Source of the DNA: Spirosoma validum
GTDB taxonomy: Bacteria; Bacteroidota; Bacteroidia; Cytophagales; Spirosomataceae
Length of the DNA: 64,000 nt
NCBI RefSeq assembly: GCF_014699035.1
Contig: NZ_JACXAA010000005.1
Span: 186,001-250,000 of the forward strand
Reading direction: 5' to 3'
Each line of letters begins with the position of its first letter. Position 1 is the stretch's first letter. Shown one piece after another: positions 6,724 through 14,786 of this stretch. The position numbers were made by a program, and so were the translations under genes. A model generated the notes under the pieces. It had not been told where the DNA came from and did not search any database. It saw only the letters and a list, made by a program, of their open reading frames with translations.

Positions 6724-9606
6724 ATGGCTGACTACAACCACCGCGAAACCGAAAAATACTGGCAACAGTTTTGGGACGATCATGATACGTACAAACCTGA
6801 AACGCAAACGGATAAACCTAAATACTACGTACTGGACATGTTTCCGTATCCGTCGGGAGCAGGGCTACACGTGGGACATCCGCTGGGATACATTGCGTCG
6901 GACATCGTTGCGCGGTACAAGCGTCTGAAAGGATACAACGTACTGCATCCAATGGGTTTCGATTCATTTGGCTTACCTGCCGAGCAGTACGCGATCCAGA
7001 CGGGACAACACCCGGCCATCACGACGGAACAGAATCGCGAACGGTACATCGAGCAGCTAAAAAATATCGGCTTTAGTTTCGACTGGACCCGCGAAGTCCG
7101 CACGTCCGACCCGAATTATTACAAATGGACGCAGTGGATTTTCATGGAACTGTTCCGTTCATGGTACAACAAGGATACCGACCGGGCCGAACCCATCGAA
7201 ACACTGCTGGATAAATTTGCCAGGAACGGCACAACCGATGCTAATGCTGTCTGTGACGAAGATGCGCCTACATTCACGGCTGCTGAGTGGAACGCGATGT
7301 CGGCGCGGGAGTCGTATGAAATCACGCTAAAATACCGACTGACGTATTTGGCTGATGCGGTCGTGAACTGGTGTCCGGCGCTCGGTACGGTGTTGGCCAA
7401 CGACGAAGTGAAAGATGGCGTATCAGAGCGGGGTGGCTATCCGGTTGAGCAAAAGCTGATGCGTCAATGGATGATGCGTATCACCGCTTACGCTGATCGT
7501 TTATTAACGGGTTTAGACACCATCGACTGGACCGAATCGCTAAAAGAGCAGCAACGGAACTGGATCGGAAAATCAGTGGGAGCGAGTGTGAAGTTTCCAA
7601 TATTGGAGAAAGAACAGGAAGTAGGGAAGGGATATAATCCTTCCTCCCCCTCGTCCCTTTCCTCCCCTTCTTCCTTCATCGAAGTCTTCACTACCCGCGT
7701 CGATACCATTTACGGTGTTACGTTCATGGTGTTGGCACCCGAACATGAACTGGTGTCGCAGTTGACGACACCCGAACAGCGGGAAGCCGTAGAAGCCTAC
7801 GTGAGCGCAGCTAAAATGCGATCCGAGCGCGACCGCATGGCCGATACGAAAGCTGTGTCGGGTGTGTTTACGGGAAGCTACTGCATCAATCCGCTCAACA
7901 ACGAGAAGGTACCCATCTATCTGGCTGATTACGTATTGGCGGGTTATGGTACGGGTGCCGTCATGGCCGTTCCCTCGGGTGACCAACGTGACTGGAATTT
8001 TGCTACCCATTTCGGATTGCCGATTATTCCGATTCTGGATGCGCAGAAGGATATCGATCAGCAAGCTGATAATACGAAAGAAGGGCGGTATATCAATTCA
8101 GGCATCATCGATGGCATGACGTATCAGCAAGCTACGCCAGCGCTGATTGATTGGCTGGAGGGAGGTGGCTTGGGTCGGGGCAAAATCAACTACCGCATGC
8201 GCGATGCCGTGTTCAGTCGCCAGCGGTATTGGGGTGAGCCCGTACCGGTGTATTTCAAAGACGGCCTGCCTTATCTGATTGACGAAAGTGATCTGCCACT
8301 CGAGTTGCCCGCCATTGACAAATATTTGCCCACCGAAACCGGCGAACCGCCATTAGGCCGCGCTGAGGACTGGAAATACAAAGGCCAGAGCGACGGCTCC
8401 CGATATGAGTACGAACTCTCCACCATGCCCGGCTGGGCGGGTTCCTCGTGGTATTGGTACCGGTACATGGACCCAAACAACGACGCAGCGTTTGCGAGCA
8501 AAGACGCCATTAACTACTGGCAAAATGTAGACCTCTACATCGGCGGTACAGAACACGCGACGGGCCACTTGCTCTACAGCCGTTTCTGGAATAAGTTCAT
8601 GAAAGATCGGGGCTACGTACCGCAGGAGGAACCCTTCAAAAAGCTCATCAACCAGGGCATGATTCAGGGTCGGTCGAATTTCGTATATCGTGTAAAAGGA
8701 ACAGGAACCGAAAGCATTGCTCCAGTCCTTGTCTCTCTGAATCAAATCAATGAGAGGGAAGTAACGCCACTACATGTTGATGTCAATATTGTTGAAAATG
8801 ACGTATTAGATATTGAAGCGTTCAAAGTATCACGACCTGATCTGACGGAAAATGCTGAGTTTATTGTTGAATCAGATGGCCGCTACGTAGTCGGAACGGA
8901 AGTTGAGAAGATGTCGAAGTCGAAGTTCAACGTCGTAAATCCCGATATGATCGTGGAAAAATACGGCGCGGACGTACTGCGGCTTTATGAAATGTTCCTG
9001 GGACCACTGGAACAGGCGAAACCCTGGAACACCAATGGCATCGACGGCGTATATCGTTTCATTCGCAAGTTCTGGCGGTTATTTTATAAGGATAACGTTG
9101 ACGGAACCAGCACATGGATTGTGACGGACGACGAACTAACACCCGCTGAACTGAAAATTTTGCACAAAACTATTCAGAAAGCAGAGAGCGATATTGAAGC
9201 CTATTCATTTAATACGTCGGTGAGTTCATTCATGATCTGCGTGAACGAACTGGCTACGCTGAATTGCCACAAGCGGGCCATTTTGCAGGATCTGGTGCTG
9301 ATTCTGTCGCCCTACGCGCCACATATTACGGAAGAATTATGGGCGGCTCTGGGTAACGAAGCGGGTTCAATCTCAAAAGCGCAATTTCCGACATTCAACC
9401 CAGCGTATCTGGTCGAAGATGCGTTCGAATACCCGATTCAGATCAACGGGAAAGTACGTACCACCATCAGCTTCGCCATAGACCGCGCCCCGACCGAAAT
9501 TGAGCGCGAAGTACTGGCTGACGAAATCGTTCAGAAGTGGCTGGATGGCAAATCGCCGAAGAAGGTCGTGGTCGTGCCGAAACGGATTGTGAACGTAGTG
9601 ATTTAG
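6724..9606 (+). CDS. leuS: Leucine--tRNA ligase
   Basis: A 960-residue class I aminoacyl-tRNA synthetase that charges tRNA-Leu in the cytoplasm. The HIGH motif is HVGH (residues 49-52) in [17 protein letters not shown] and the KMSKS motif is at about 729-733. The CP1 editing domain shows [19 protein letters not shown]. Insertions typical of Bacteroidota LeuRS are present, including one of about 75 residues just before KMSKS. An odd low-complexity segment, residues 294-318, rich in Lys/Glu/Gln and then Pro-Ser-Ser triplets, precedes the editing-domain strand and is encoded by a 9-base repeat element. I chose [13 protein letters not shown] over the ATG 23 codons upstream because family proteins begin at this motif. 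Confidence 0.97.
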   Translation: MADYNHRETEKYWQQFWDDHDTYKPETQTDKPKYYVLDMFPYPSGAGLHVGHPLGYIASDIVARYKRLKGYNVLHPMGFDSFGLPAEQYAIQTGQHPAITTEQNRERYIEQLKNIGFSFDWTREVRTSDPNYYKWTQWIFMELFRSWYNKDTDRAEPIETLLDKFARNGTTDANAVCDEDAPTFTAAEWNAMSARESYEITLKYRLTYLADAVVNWCPALGTVLANDEVKDGVSERGGYPVEQKLMRQWMMRITAYADRLLTGLDTIDWTESLKEQQRNWIGKSVGASVKFPILEKEQEVGKGYNPSSPSSLSSPSSFIEVFTTRVDTIYGVTFMVLAPEHELVSQLTTPEQREAVEAYVSAAKMRSERDRMADTKAVSGVFTGSYCINPLNNEKVPIYLADYVLAGYGTGAVMAVPSGDQRDWNFATHFGLPIIPILDAQKDIDQQADNTKEGRYINSGIIDGMTYQQATPALIDWLEGGGLGRGKINYRMRDAVFSRQRYWGEPVPVYFKDGLPYLIDESDLPLELPAIDKYLPTETGEPPLGRAEDWKYKGQSDGSRYEYELSTMPGWAGSSWYWYRYMDPNNDAAFASKDAINYWQNVDLYIGGTEHATGHLLYSRFWNKFMKDRGYVPQEEPFKKLINQGMIQGRSNFVYRVKGTGTESIAPVLVSLNQINEREVTPLHVDVNIVENDVLDIEAFKVSRPDLTENAEFIVESDGRYVVGTEVEKMSKSKFNVVNPDMIVEKYGADVLRLYEMFLGPLEQAKPWNTNGIDGVYRFIRKFWRLFYKDNVDGTSTWIVTDDELTPAELKILHKTIQKAESDIEAYSFNTSVSSFMICVNELATLNCHKRAILQDLVLILSPYAPHITEELWAALGNEAGSISKAQFPTFNPAYLVEDAFEYPIQINGKVRTTISFAIDRAPTEIEREVLADEIVQKWLDGKSPKKVVVVPKRIVNVVI
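7603..7679. repeat. 9-base-period repeat element inserted in frame in leuS
   Basis: A purine-rich arm (7605-7632) and a pyrimidine-rich arm (7638-7679) both show a 9-base period and are roughly complementary. Right-arm units read TCCTTCCTC, then CCCCTCGTC, then CCTTTCCTC, then CCCTTCTTC. Nine bases are three codons, so the product is repeated PSS or LSS. The core AAGGGACGAGGGGGAG on the minus strand matches the spacer element at 27131-27243 at 15 of 16 positions. Confidence 0.7.
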
Positions 9607-9622
9607 GATGTCGGAAAAACGG

Positions 9623-9630
9623 TAAATTTG
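9623..9630 (+). promoter_or_regulatory. Candidate -7 box for the toxin-antitoxin pair
   Basis: TAAATTTG matches TAnnTTTG and lies 22 bases before the antitoxin start, in the 46-base gap after leuS. No clear -33 element is visible. Confidence 0.35.
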
Positions 9631-9652
9631 AAATAAACCAAGAGATGCTGTT

Positions 9653-9880
9653 ATGTATACCGCTGTAAATGGCATTTACGAAAATGGCCAATTAACCCTG
9701 ACGGAACGTCCACCAACAACCCGTCGGACAAAAGTTGTGATATTATTCCTGGATGAATCAGCGCCTGATAATGCTGCTTCAAGTTCGTCAGCAGGTGTGC
9801 GTTTAGGGAGTTTGGAAGGTAAATACAATATACCCTATGATTTCAATGCACCTTTAGATGATCTTAAAGAGTATATGTGA
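9653..9880 (+). CDS. VapB-like antitoxin (DUF2281-type tail)
   Basis: A 75-residue protein with an N-terminal strand-rich region (MYTAVNGIYENGQLTLTE) and a C-terminal tail, YDFNAPLDDLKEYM, that resembles the toxin-binding end of DUF2281-type antitoxins partnered with PIN toxins. It should bind and neutralise the downstream PIN-domain RNase and, as is usual for the class, may repress its own promoter; no clear DNA-binding motif is visible. The stop codon TGA overlaps the toxin ATG, so the two are translationally coupled. It is preceded by a possible -7 box and the end of leuS. Confidence 0.8.
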   Translation: MYTAVNGIYENGQLTLTERPPTTRRTKVVILFLDESAPDNAASSSSAGVRLGSLEGKYNIPYDFNAPLDDLKEYM

Positions 9881-10281
9881 TGGAGCAAATCTATTTGGCT
9901 GATACGCAGATTGTTATCTGGAGTATTATTAGCCCATCGAAGATTACTCCTTCTGTGCAGACGATTTTACGGGATAATCCGATATTGGTAAGCGAAGTAA
10001 GCTTACTGGAAATTACGATCAAACAAAAAATTGGTCGTCTTCCTGAGTTTTCTTTATCCGTTGAGAATCTGACTACTCAACTGATTAACGATGGCTTTCA
10101 GCTATTACCTATTGAGAGAAAATATATCGCGGCATACGAACAAATTCCTCTGTTCGACAACCACCGCGACCCTTTTGATCGGTTGCTGTTAGCTACGGCT
10201 TTTTCTGAAAATATTCCGATTATTTCAGCAGATAAAAATTTTCGGCTTTACGTTCCAACAATTCGTTTAGTTGAAGTCTAA
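9880..10281 (+). CDS. VapC-like PIN-domain toxin
   Basis: A 133-residue PIN-domain protein, the presumed RNase half of a type II toxin-antitoxin module. Acidic residues of the metal site can be seen in LADTQIVIW, SEVSLLEI (Glu), HRDPFDRLLLATA and the late motif ISADKNF. The canonical DTH at the N-terminus is DTQ here, but the first Asp is kept. I start at the ATG overlapping the antitoxin TGA; a GTG one codon earlier is possible. Cleavage of tRNA or other RNA is family knowledge, not shown here. Confidence 0.85.
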   Translation: MEQIYLADTQIVIWSIISPSKITPSVQTILRDNPILVSEVSLLEITIKQKIGRLPEFSLSVENLTTQLINDGFQLLPIERKYIAAYEQIPLFDNHRDPFDRLLLATAFSENIPIISADKNFRLYVPTIRLVEV

Positions 10282-10321
10282 ATCCTAGCCACTGAATATG
10301 TGTCTGAGCGATTTTAGACTT
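10274..10321. terminator. Hairpin between convergent VapC-like and Uma2-like genes
   Basis: AAGTCTAAATC at 10274-10284 pairs with GATTTTAGACTT at 10310-10321 with one bulged base. Both gene ends lie inside it, so it could terminate both. The right arm contains TGAGCGATTTTAG (from 10305), also found in the long hairpin at 58285-58355. Confidence 0.5.
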
Positions 10322-10868
10322 CGGGTTGGGCAAACAACGTATTGACACTGATCGTAAAATTCGGCAAAACGGGTGTTGCAGAGCAAATGTCATCTTCGAG
10401 GCAGATCGTTACGTGTTTGCGCGATGTATACACGTACACGACTTGTTGTTCTGGGTTAATGTTCCAGATTATCTGAACACCAGCCTTAAAGTACTCAGTG
10501 ATTTTCTCTTCAATTCGATAGGCCTGGTCCGTTTCCGACAAAATCTCAATTACAAAGGCGGGAATGACGTCCTCGCCCTTCCGACCACGTTCAGCTTGCT
10601 CATACGTGAAATAGGCTATGTCAGGTCGGCGCATTTGTATAGGCGTGAGCATCACGTCTGGCTCAGCCATAAGCATTCCCTGTTCATAATATCCTTTTTT
10701 ACTAAATAACCGGTTTAGAATACCATAAATAAAGTACTGCTTTTTCTTCATGCCTGAAAACCGTATGATTTCCCCACCGTTCCACTCGTATTTGAACCCA
10801 TCTGTGGGCTCCCAATCAATAAATGCTTCGAGCGTTTGAGGAAGTATAAGGCCGGACGCTTGTACCAT
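10314..10868 (-). CDS. Uma2-family (DUF820) putative PD-(D/E)XK endonuclease
   Basis: A 184-residue protein of the Uma2/DUF820 family, a restriction-endonuclease-like fold often present in many copies in cyanobacteria and Bacteroidota. Visible motifs are EPDVMLTP, RPDIAYF, then AFVIEILSETD (the conserved Glu of the nuclease core) and EEKITEYFKAGV. The biological role of these proteins is not established; a link to mobile DNA or stress is often guessed. It stands between a toxin-antitoxin pair and a flavin oxidoreductase with no obvious partner. Confidence 0.87.
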   Translation of the reverse strand: MVQASGLILPQTLEAFIDWEPTDGFKYEWNGGEIIRFSGMKKKQYFIYGILNRLFSKKGYYEQGMLMAEPDVMLTPIQMRRPDIAYFTYEQAERGRKGEDVIPAFVIEILSETDQAYRIEEKITEYFKAGVQIIWNINPEQQVVYVYTSRKHVTICLEDDICSATPVLPNFTISVNTLFAQPEV

Positions 10869-10915
10869 GGCGTTTGTTGTTTGGGTGAATATACGACCAG
10901 GACATTAAGAAATTG

Positions 10916-11941
10916 TCACACGTTGTGAATCAAATTGGCATCCGATTCCTGAGCCGCCAGCGCGTTACGTACCTGGGTGGTAAGTGTGAGCGAATACTTG
11001 CGGGCTTCGTGATCGAAAATAGGCGCAGAGACAATCAGTTCATCGGCCTGCGTTTGCTCGATAATAGTTGCCAGTTTACGCTGTACCGTTTTGGGTGAAC
11101 CGACAGCGGAGAAACGTAGCGCCTGATCGACACCAGCCAGCTCATACTCTGACCAGTTTGAACGGATGTCATCGATGGGGGGCTGCATTTGCCGGGCCCG
11201 GCCGCTTCGAATGTAAAGAAACTGTTGTTGTACGGAAGTGAACAGGCGTTCGGCTTCTTGATCGGTGTCAGCAGCGATTACGTTGACGGCTACCATGGCG
11301 TAGGGTTTTTCTAATTGCTCCGACGGTTTGAATCTAGCTCTGTACACCGCCAGCGCCTGCATCAGATCGTTTGGCGCAAAGTGCGATGCAAACGCATACG
11401 GAAGCCCAAGCATCGCGGCTAATTGCGCACCGAATAAACTTGACCCCAGAATCCAGATCGGAATATTTAGCCCAGTACCCGGCACCGCCTGAATAAATTG
11501 GTTTGTCTCATCGGGTTGAAAATACTGCTGCAACTCAACCACATCCTGCGGGAACGTATCGGGTCCGGTCGTGTTCCGATGTAACGCCCGCGCCGTTGCC
11601 TGATCGGAGCCGGGGGCACGGCCTAAACCCAGGTCAATCCGGCCAGGATAGAGCGATTCCAGCGTACCGAACTGCTCGGCAATGACCAACGGCGAATGGT
11701 TCGGCAACATAATTCCGCCCGATCCAACCCGAATTGTTTTTGTGCCACCTGCGACGTACCCAATCACTACCGACGTAGCGGCACTGGCCACGCCCGGCAT
11801 GTTGTGGTGTTCGGCCAGCCAGTATCGATTATAGCCCAATTGTTCAGCGTGTTGCGCCAGATTGAGTGTATTACGTAGCGCCTGGGTAGCGGTATTCCCG
11901 GCTACAATAGGCGATAAATCCAGAATTGAAAAGGGAATCAT
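10916..11941 (-). CDS. Luciferase-like (LLM class) flavin-dependent oxidoreductase
   Basis: A 341-residue TIM-barrel flavin-dependent monooxygenase of the bacterial luciferase superfamily. Typical landmarks are [31 protein letters not shown] and [14 protein letters not shown]. The subgroup with the N-terminal [10 protein letters not shown] is common and usually annotated MsnO8-like or alkanal monooxygenase-like. It should use FMNH2 and oxygen on a small organic substrate in the cytoplasm, but the substrate is unknown. It is transcribed alone, divergently from the glycerophosphodiesterase gene, across a 99-base gap. Confidence 0.9.
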   Translation of the reverse strand: MIPFSILDLSPIVAGNTATQALRNTLNLAQHAEQLGYNRYWLAEHHNMPGVASAATSVVIGYVAGGTKTIRVGSGGIMLPNHSPLVIAEQFGTLESLYPGRIDLGLGRAPGSDQATARALHRNTTGPDTFPQDVVELQQYFQPDETNQFIQAVPGTGLNIPIWILGSSLFGAQLAAMLGLPYAFASHFAPNDLMQALAVYRARFKPSEQLEKPYAMVAVNVIAADTDQEAERLFTSVQQQFLYIRSGRARQMQPPIDDIRSNWSEYELAGVDQALRFSAVGSPKTVQRKLATIIEQTQADELIVSAPIFDHEARKYSLTLTTQVRNALAAQESDANLIHNV

Positions 11942-12040
11942 AATCTAGTATTTTTACTGCTTAGTCAACAAAAGGACTTGCCAGATCGGTTCCTGCCTGA
12001 AAATTACTTCCAACTACACAGTTGGTACATACTCCTCGTT

Positions 12041-12919
12041 ATGCGCCTGAAAACGTTTATTTTAGTCGGTTTAAGTCTTTGCTTTGCTGCTTGTTCCCCC
12101 AAAACGTACACGAATCGCTCGGCTGTCAGGGCAACGGAGTACTTCCGGTATTCACCGAATCAGCAACCGAAAATTTCGTTTCACCGGGGCGGGGGCGACC
12201 TGAAAGGGTATCCCGAAAATTGCATCGAGTCGTTTGCCTACGCAGCCAAACAGATTGGTACGCCAACGCGGCCCATTATCATTGAGTGCGACATTGACCT
12301 GACGAAAGACAGCGTGATGGTGATGATGCACGACGTCACCCTCGACCGCACGACCACCGGAACCGGCAAACTCATCGATAAAACCTACGCCGAACTGGCC
12401 CCGTATCGGCTGGAAGATAACCTGGGGGACGTAACGCCCTACAAAATTCCGACCTTGGAAGACGTACTGCGCTGGGGTAAAAACCGGGTAACGTTTACCC
12501 TCGACGTGAAACGGAACGTATCGTTTGCGAAGGTGGTAGACATGGTTCACAAAACCGGTGCCGACGACTACGTAGTGGTGATTACGTACAACGCCCAGGA
12601 TGCGGCCAAAGTCAATCAACTCGACCCGAACCTGATGATTTCCGTGACAATTCGTAACCACGCCGAGTACGACCGTCTGCATGAGCTGGGCGTTCCCGAC
12701 AACCGCATGGTGGCGTTTGTGGGTGTGAAAGAACCCGACGCCGAACTATACCAGTTTTTGCATCAGAAAGGCATTGCCACCATCCTCGGTACGTTGGGGA
12801 ACCTGGACAAACAGGCAGCCGCCAAAGGTGATCAGATCTATAAAACCTTTGCCCAAAATGGCGCCGACATCATGAGCACCGACCGACCGCTGGAAATGGC
12901 GAAGGTACTGTATAAATAA
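12041..12919 (+). CDS. Secreted glycerophosphodiester phosphodiesterase (lipoprotein)
   Basis: A 292-residue GDPD-family enzyme that hydrolyses glycerophosphodiesters to sn-glycerol 3-phosphate and an alcohol. The signal peptide ends in the lipobox CFAAC (Cys18). Catalytic landmarks are ISFHRGGG (the HR pair), the acidic metal ligands in IIIECDIDLTKD and VMMHDVTLDRTT. I chose the ATG giving a clean lipoprotein signal (MRLKTFILVGLSL) over a frame beginning 21 codons earlier. It should act at the cell envelope in phosphate or lipid recycling and ends in a convergent terminator. Confidence 0.92.
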   Translation: MRLKTFILVGLSLCFAACSPKTYTNRSAVRATEYFRYSPNQQPKISFHRGGGDLKGYPENCIESFAYAAKQIGTPTRPIIIECDIDLTKDSVMVMMHDVTLDRTTTGTGKLIDKTYAELAPYRLEDNLGDVTPYKIPTLEDVLRWGKNRVTFTLDVKRNVSFAKVVDMVHKTGADDYVVVITYNAQDAAKVNQLDPNLMISVTIRNHAEYDRLHELGVPDNRMVAFVGVKEPDAELYQFLHQKGIATILGTLGNLDKQAAAKGDQIYKTFAQNGADIMSTDRPLEMAKVLYK

Positions 12920-12926
12920 AAGATGC

Positions 12927-12956
12927 ATGGCGTCGGCTTCCTTGATTCGACGCCAT
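12927..12956. terminator. Convergent bidirectional terminator
   Basis: ATGGCGTCG at 12927-12935 and CGACGCCAT at 12948-12956 form a 9-bp stem in the 46-base gap between two converging genes. Confidence 0.65.
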
Positions 12957-12965
12957 ACTAATAAA

Positions 12966-13610
12966 TCAATACCCCACTGTAAACCGCTTCTGAATGAATT
13001 GCGGTTGCTCGATTTCGTTCAGAATGGCAACGGCCAGGTCGGATACGGAAATTTTGCTTTCGCCTTTTTCGTCAAAAACGGGCTGCTCGGTGCCGATGCG
13101 GAACGTACCGGTACGTTCGCCGGGCTCCAGCATGATGGCCGGGCTCAGGAAGGTCCAGTCCAGCGTCGTGTTCTTACGTAAAACGTTAAGGTAATCCCGC
13201 GCCGATGTAGCGCCTTCTTTCCACTCCGCTGGAAACTGGGGCGTATCGACCAACTGAACACCCGGAGCCGCTTCCAGACTACCCGCTCCACCAACAACTA
13301 AGAGCCGCTTAACACCCGCCTGTTCGGTTCCTTTTTCGATAGACTCGCAGCCCTTCAGGAAATCTGTATACAGGTTAGGGTTTGCCCAGCCAGCGTTGAA
13401 AGCGCTCAGAACGGCATCTTGACCCGCTACGAGTTCCGCTACTGCCTCGGCATCCTGCGCATCACCTTGTTTGATTGTTAAGTTGGGATTCGTGATCGTT
13501 ATTTTTTCGGGATGGCGAACAATCGCCGTTACGTTATGTCCGCGTTGTAATGCTTCATCCAGGAGGGCCGATCCTACAAAACCCGAGGCTCCAATAATTG
13601 CCAGTTTCAT
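12966..13610 (-). CDS. NAD(P)-binding oxidoreductase, atypical SDR/NmrA-like (YwnB-type)
   Basis: A 214-residue Rossmann-fold protein with the dinucleotide motif LAIIGASGFVGSALL at the N-terminus and ATSARDYLNVLRK, which resembles the extended-SDR YxxxK region only loosely. Members of this group are called NAD(P)H-binding proteins; some act on quinones or flavins. It lies 63 bases downstream of an Rrf2-family gene on the same strand, the same arrangement as ywnA/ywnB in Bacillus, so it is probably the regulator's target. A TGTA-N11-TACA site lies 29 bases upstream of its start. Confidence 0.85.
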   Translation of the reverse strand: MKLAIIGASGFVGSALLDEALQRGHNVTAIVRHPEKITITNPNLTIKQGDAQDAEAVAELVAGQDAVLSAFNAGWANPNLYTDFLKGCESIEKGTEQAGVKRLLVVGGAGSLEAAPGVQLVDTPQFPAEWKEGATSARDYLNVLRKNTTLDWTFLSPAIMLEPGERTGTFRIGTEQPVFDEKGESKISVSDLAVAILNEIEQPQFIQKRFTVGY

Positions 13611-13638
13611 ATGCGTATTTGGTTGATTAAAAAAATAT

Positions 13639-13657
13639 TGTAATAAAATTTGTTACA
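13639..13657. promoter_or_regulatory. Candidate Rrf2 operator, site 1
   Basis: TGTAATAAAATTTGTTACA is TGTA-N11-TACA with a TTGT end to the spacer. It lies between the Rrf2 gene and the NAD(P)-binding protein gene. A second site of identical spacing, also ending TTGTTACA, lies just upstream of the Rrf2 start. Confidence 0.5.
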
Positions 13658-13673
13658 GTTTTGGGTAAAAAAA

Positions 13674-14081
13674 TTAGTCAAACCGTCGGCTAAACTCATC
13701 AAGCGTGCTATCGCCCAATTTTTGGATGAGTGCTACTTCGGCTTCCTGGTACAGATTGTCTAAGTGCTTGTTAATTTGGCGACCAACCGGGCAGGCAGGA
13801 TTGGGCGTATTGCGGGATGATCCCAGAAACGGTCCCTGACGCGTTGCCAGAAATACATCCGATACCTGAATCTGGCTGGCTGGTTTGGCTAATGCGCTGC
13901 CGCCGTTCTTCCCTTCTCGACTAACTACCAGGCCCCTGTTACGTAGGTTACTGATTTCTTTCCGTACCAATACCGGGTTAATGTTGATACTACCCGCAAT
14001 GAACTCAGACGTCAGCCATTCACCGTTGGCTTTCGCCAGCAGTGTAAGAATGTGCATCGATATAGCGAATCGTCCGTTCAT
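13674..14081 (-). CDS. Rrf2-family transcriptional regulator (YwnA-like)
   Basis: A 135-residue winged-helix regulator. The N-terminal HTH reads LTSEFIAGSININPVLVRKEISNLRNRGLV, followed by the wing SREGKNGGSALAKPA, both diagnostic of Rrf2. There is no three-cysteine iron-sulfur cluster as in IscR; a single Cys lies in NPACPVG, the arrangement of redox-sensing YwnA/CymR-like members. I start at MNGRFAISMH, where family proteins begin; the longer frame reads AT-rich promoter DNA. It probably represses itself and the downstream oxidoreductase in response to an electrophile or redox signal. Confidence 0.9.
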   Translation of the reverse strand: MNGRFAISMHILTLLAKANGEWLTSEFIAGSININPVLVRKEISNLRNRGLVVSREGKNGGSALAKPASQIQVSDVFLATRQGPFLGSSRNTPNPACPVGRQINKHLDNLYQEAEVALIQKLGDSTLDEFSRRFD

Positions 14082-14083
14082 AC

Positions 14084-14102
14084 TGTAGTATTTATTGTTA
14101 CA
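14084..14102. promoter_or_regulatory. Candidate Rrf2 operator, site 2
   Basis: TGTAGTATTTATTGTTACA is TGTA-N11-TACA, extended by an outer C/G pair, ending three bases before the Rrf2 ATG. It would block the leader directly and supports autoregulation. Confidence 0.5.
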
Positions 14103-14253
14103 GATTAAAAGCAAAAAAGATTCCCGGATTGAAAAAAGTTTAAGTTTTTGACAATAGATCTTTCGCACGTCGCGCAGTTTTTGTGTACGACTATAAATTC
14201 AGGATTACATTCGCTTTTGTAAGAGGGAAGATAAATTGCCATAACCTAACAAA

Positions 14254-14691
14254 ATGCTTGTATTTAATCGAAGCCGAATTGTTTATGGACTACTGATGAT
14301 CAGTGTCGTACTGATGGGGTTAGCGTCCAGGTCTTTTTTCGGAGAAATCGCATTTATCAAAACTTATGTCGGGGATGCACTATGGTCGCTGATGGTCTTT
14401 TTCGGTTTCGCTGCTACCTTCAGGCAGTGGTCTACGAAAACCGTTACATTGGCAGCTATGCTGTTCTCATTTGGCATTGAGATCAGCCAATTGTACCACG
14501 CTCCCTGGATCGATAGCTTGCGGGCAACGCGGTTGGGTGGCTTGGTTCTGGGTTTTTCGTTTGTATGGAGCGATTTACTTTGTTACAGCCTGGGCATTGC
14601 AGTTGGCGTGTTCGTTGAAACGTATCTGATTCCCGGTCGTTATAAGAGCAGACCGAAACCGAGTCTTCAGATAAGCAAGGTGGACAGCTAA
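14254..14691 (+). CDS. DUF2809 family membrane protein
   Basis: A 145-residue protein with four hydrophobic segments (IVYGLLMISVVLMGLAS, LWSLMVFFGFAATF, TLAAMLFSFGIEISQLY, LLCYSLGIAVGVFV). The pattern GDALWSLMVFF, then FGIEISQLYHAPWIDSLRATRLGGLVLGF matches DUF2809, a family of unknown function found next to varied genes. A long leader of about 150 bases separates it from the divergent Rrf2 gene. Confidence 0.82.
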   Translation: MLVFNRSRIVYGLLMISVVLMGLASRSFFGEIAFIKTYVGDALWSLMVFFGFAATFRQWSTKTVTLAAMLFSFGIEISQLYHAPWIDSLRATRLGGLVLGFSFVWSDLLCYSLGIAVGVFVETYLIPGRYKSRPKPSLQISKVDS

Positions 14692-14744
14692 AGGCTTTCG
14701 AACACAATTAACGGAAGGAAGTTAAGCGAAAAGGACATAAAAAA

Positions 14745-14770
14745 ATGCCACAGTTTTGAGGCTGTGGCAT
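14745..14770 (-). terminator. Intrinsic terminator of the threonine aldolase operon
   Basis: ATGCCACAG at 14745-14753 and CTGTGGCAT at 14762-14770 form a 9-bp stem; the minus strand continues with seven T. It begins 17 bases after the GNAT-nitrilase stop. Confidence 0.9.
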
Positions 14771-14786
14771 CGAATAAAGTACCCAA

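Noticed and set aside
7573..8064. 163-codon frame antisense to leuS
   Set aside because: Shadow; its Gly/Arg-rich part is the translated repeat insertion.
12152..12682. 176-codon frame antisense to the glycerophosphodiesterase gene
   Set aside because: Shadow of a gene with intact catalytic motifs; His/Val-rich composition is a mirror of Asp/Asn codons.
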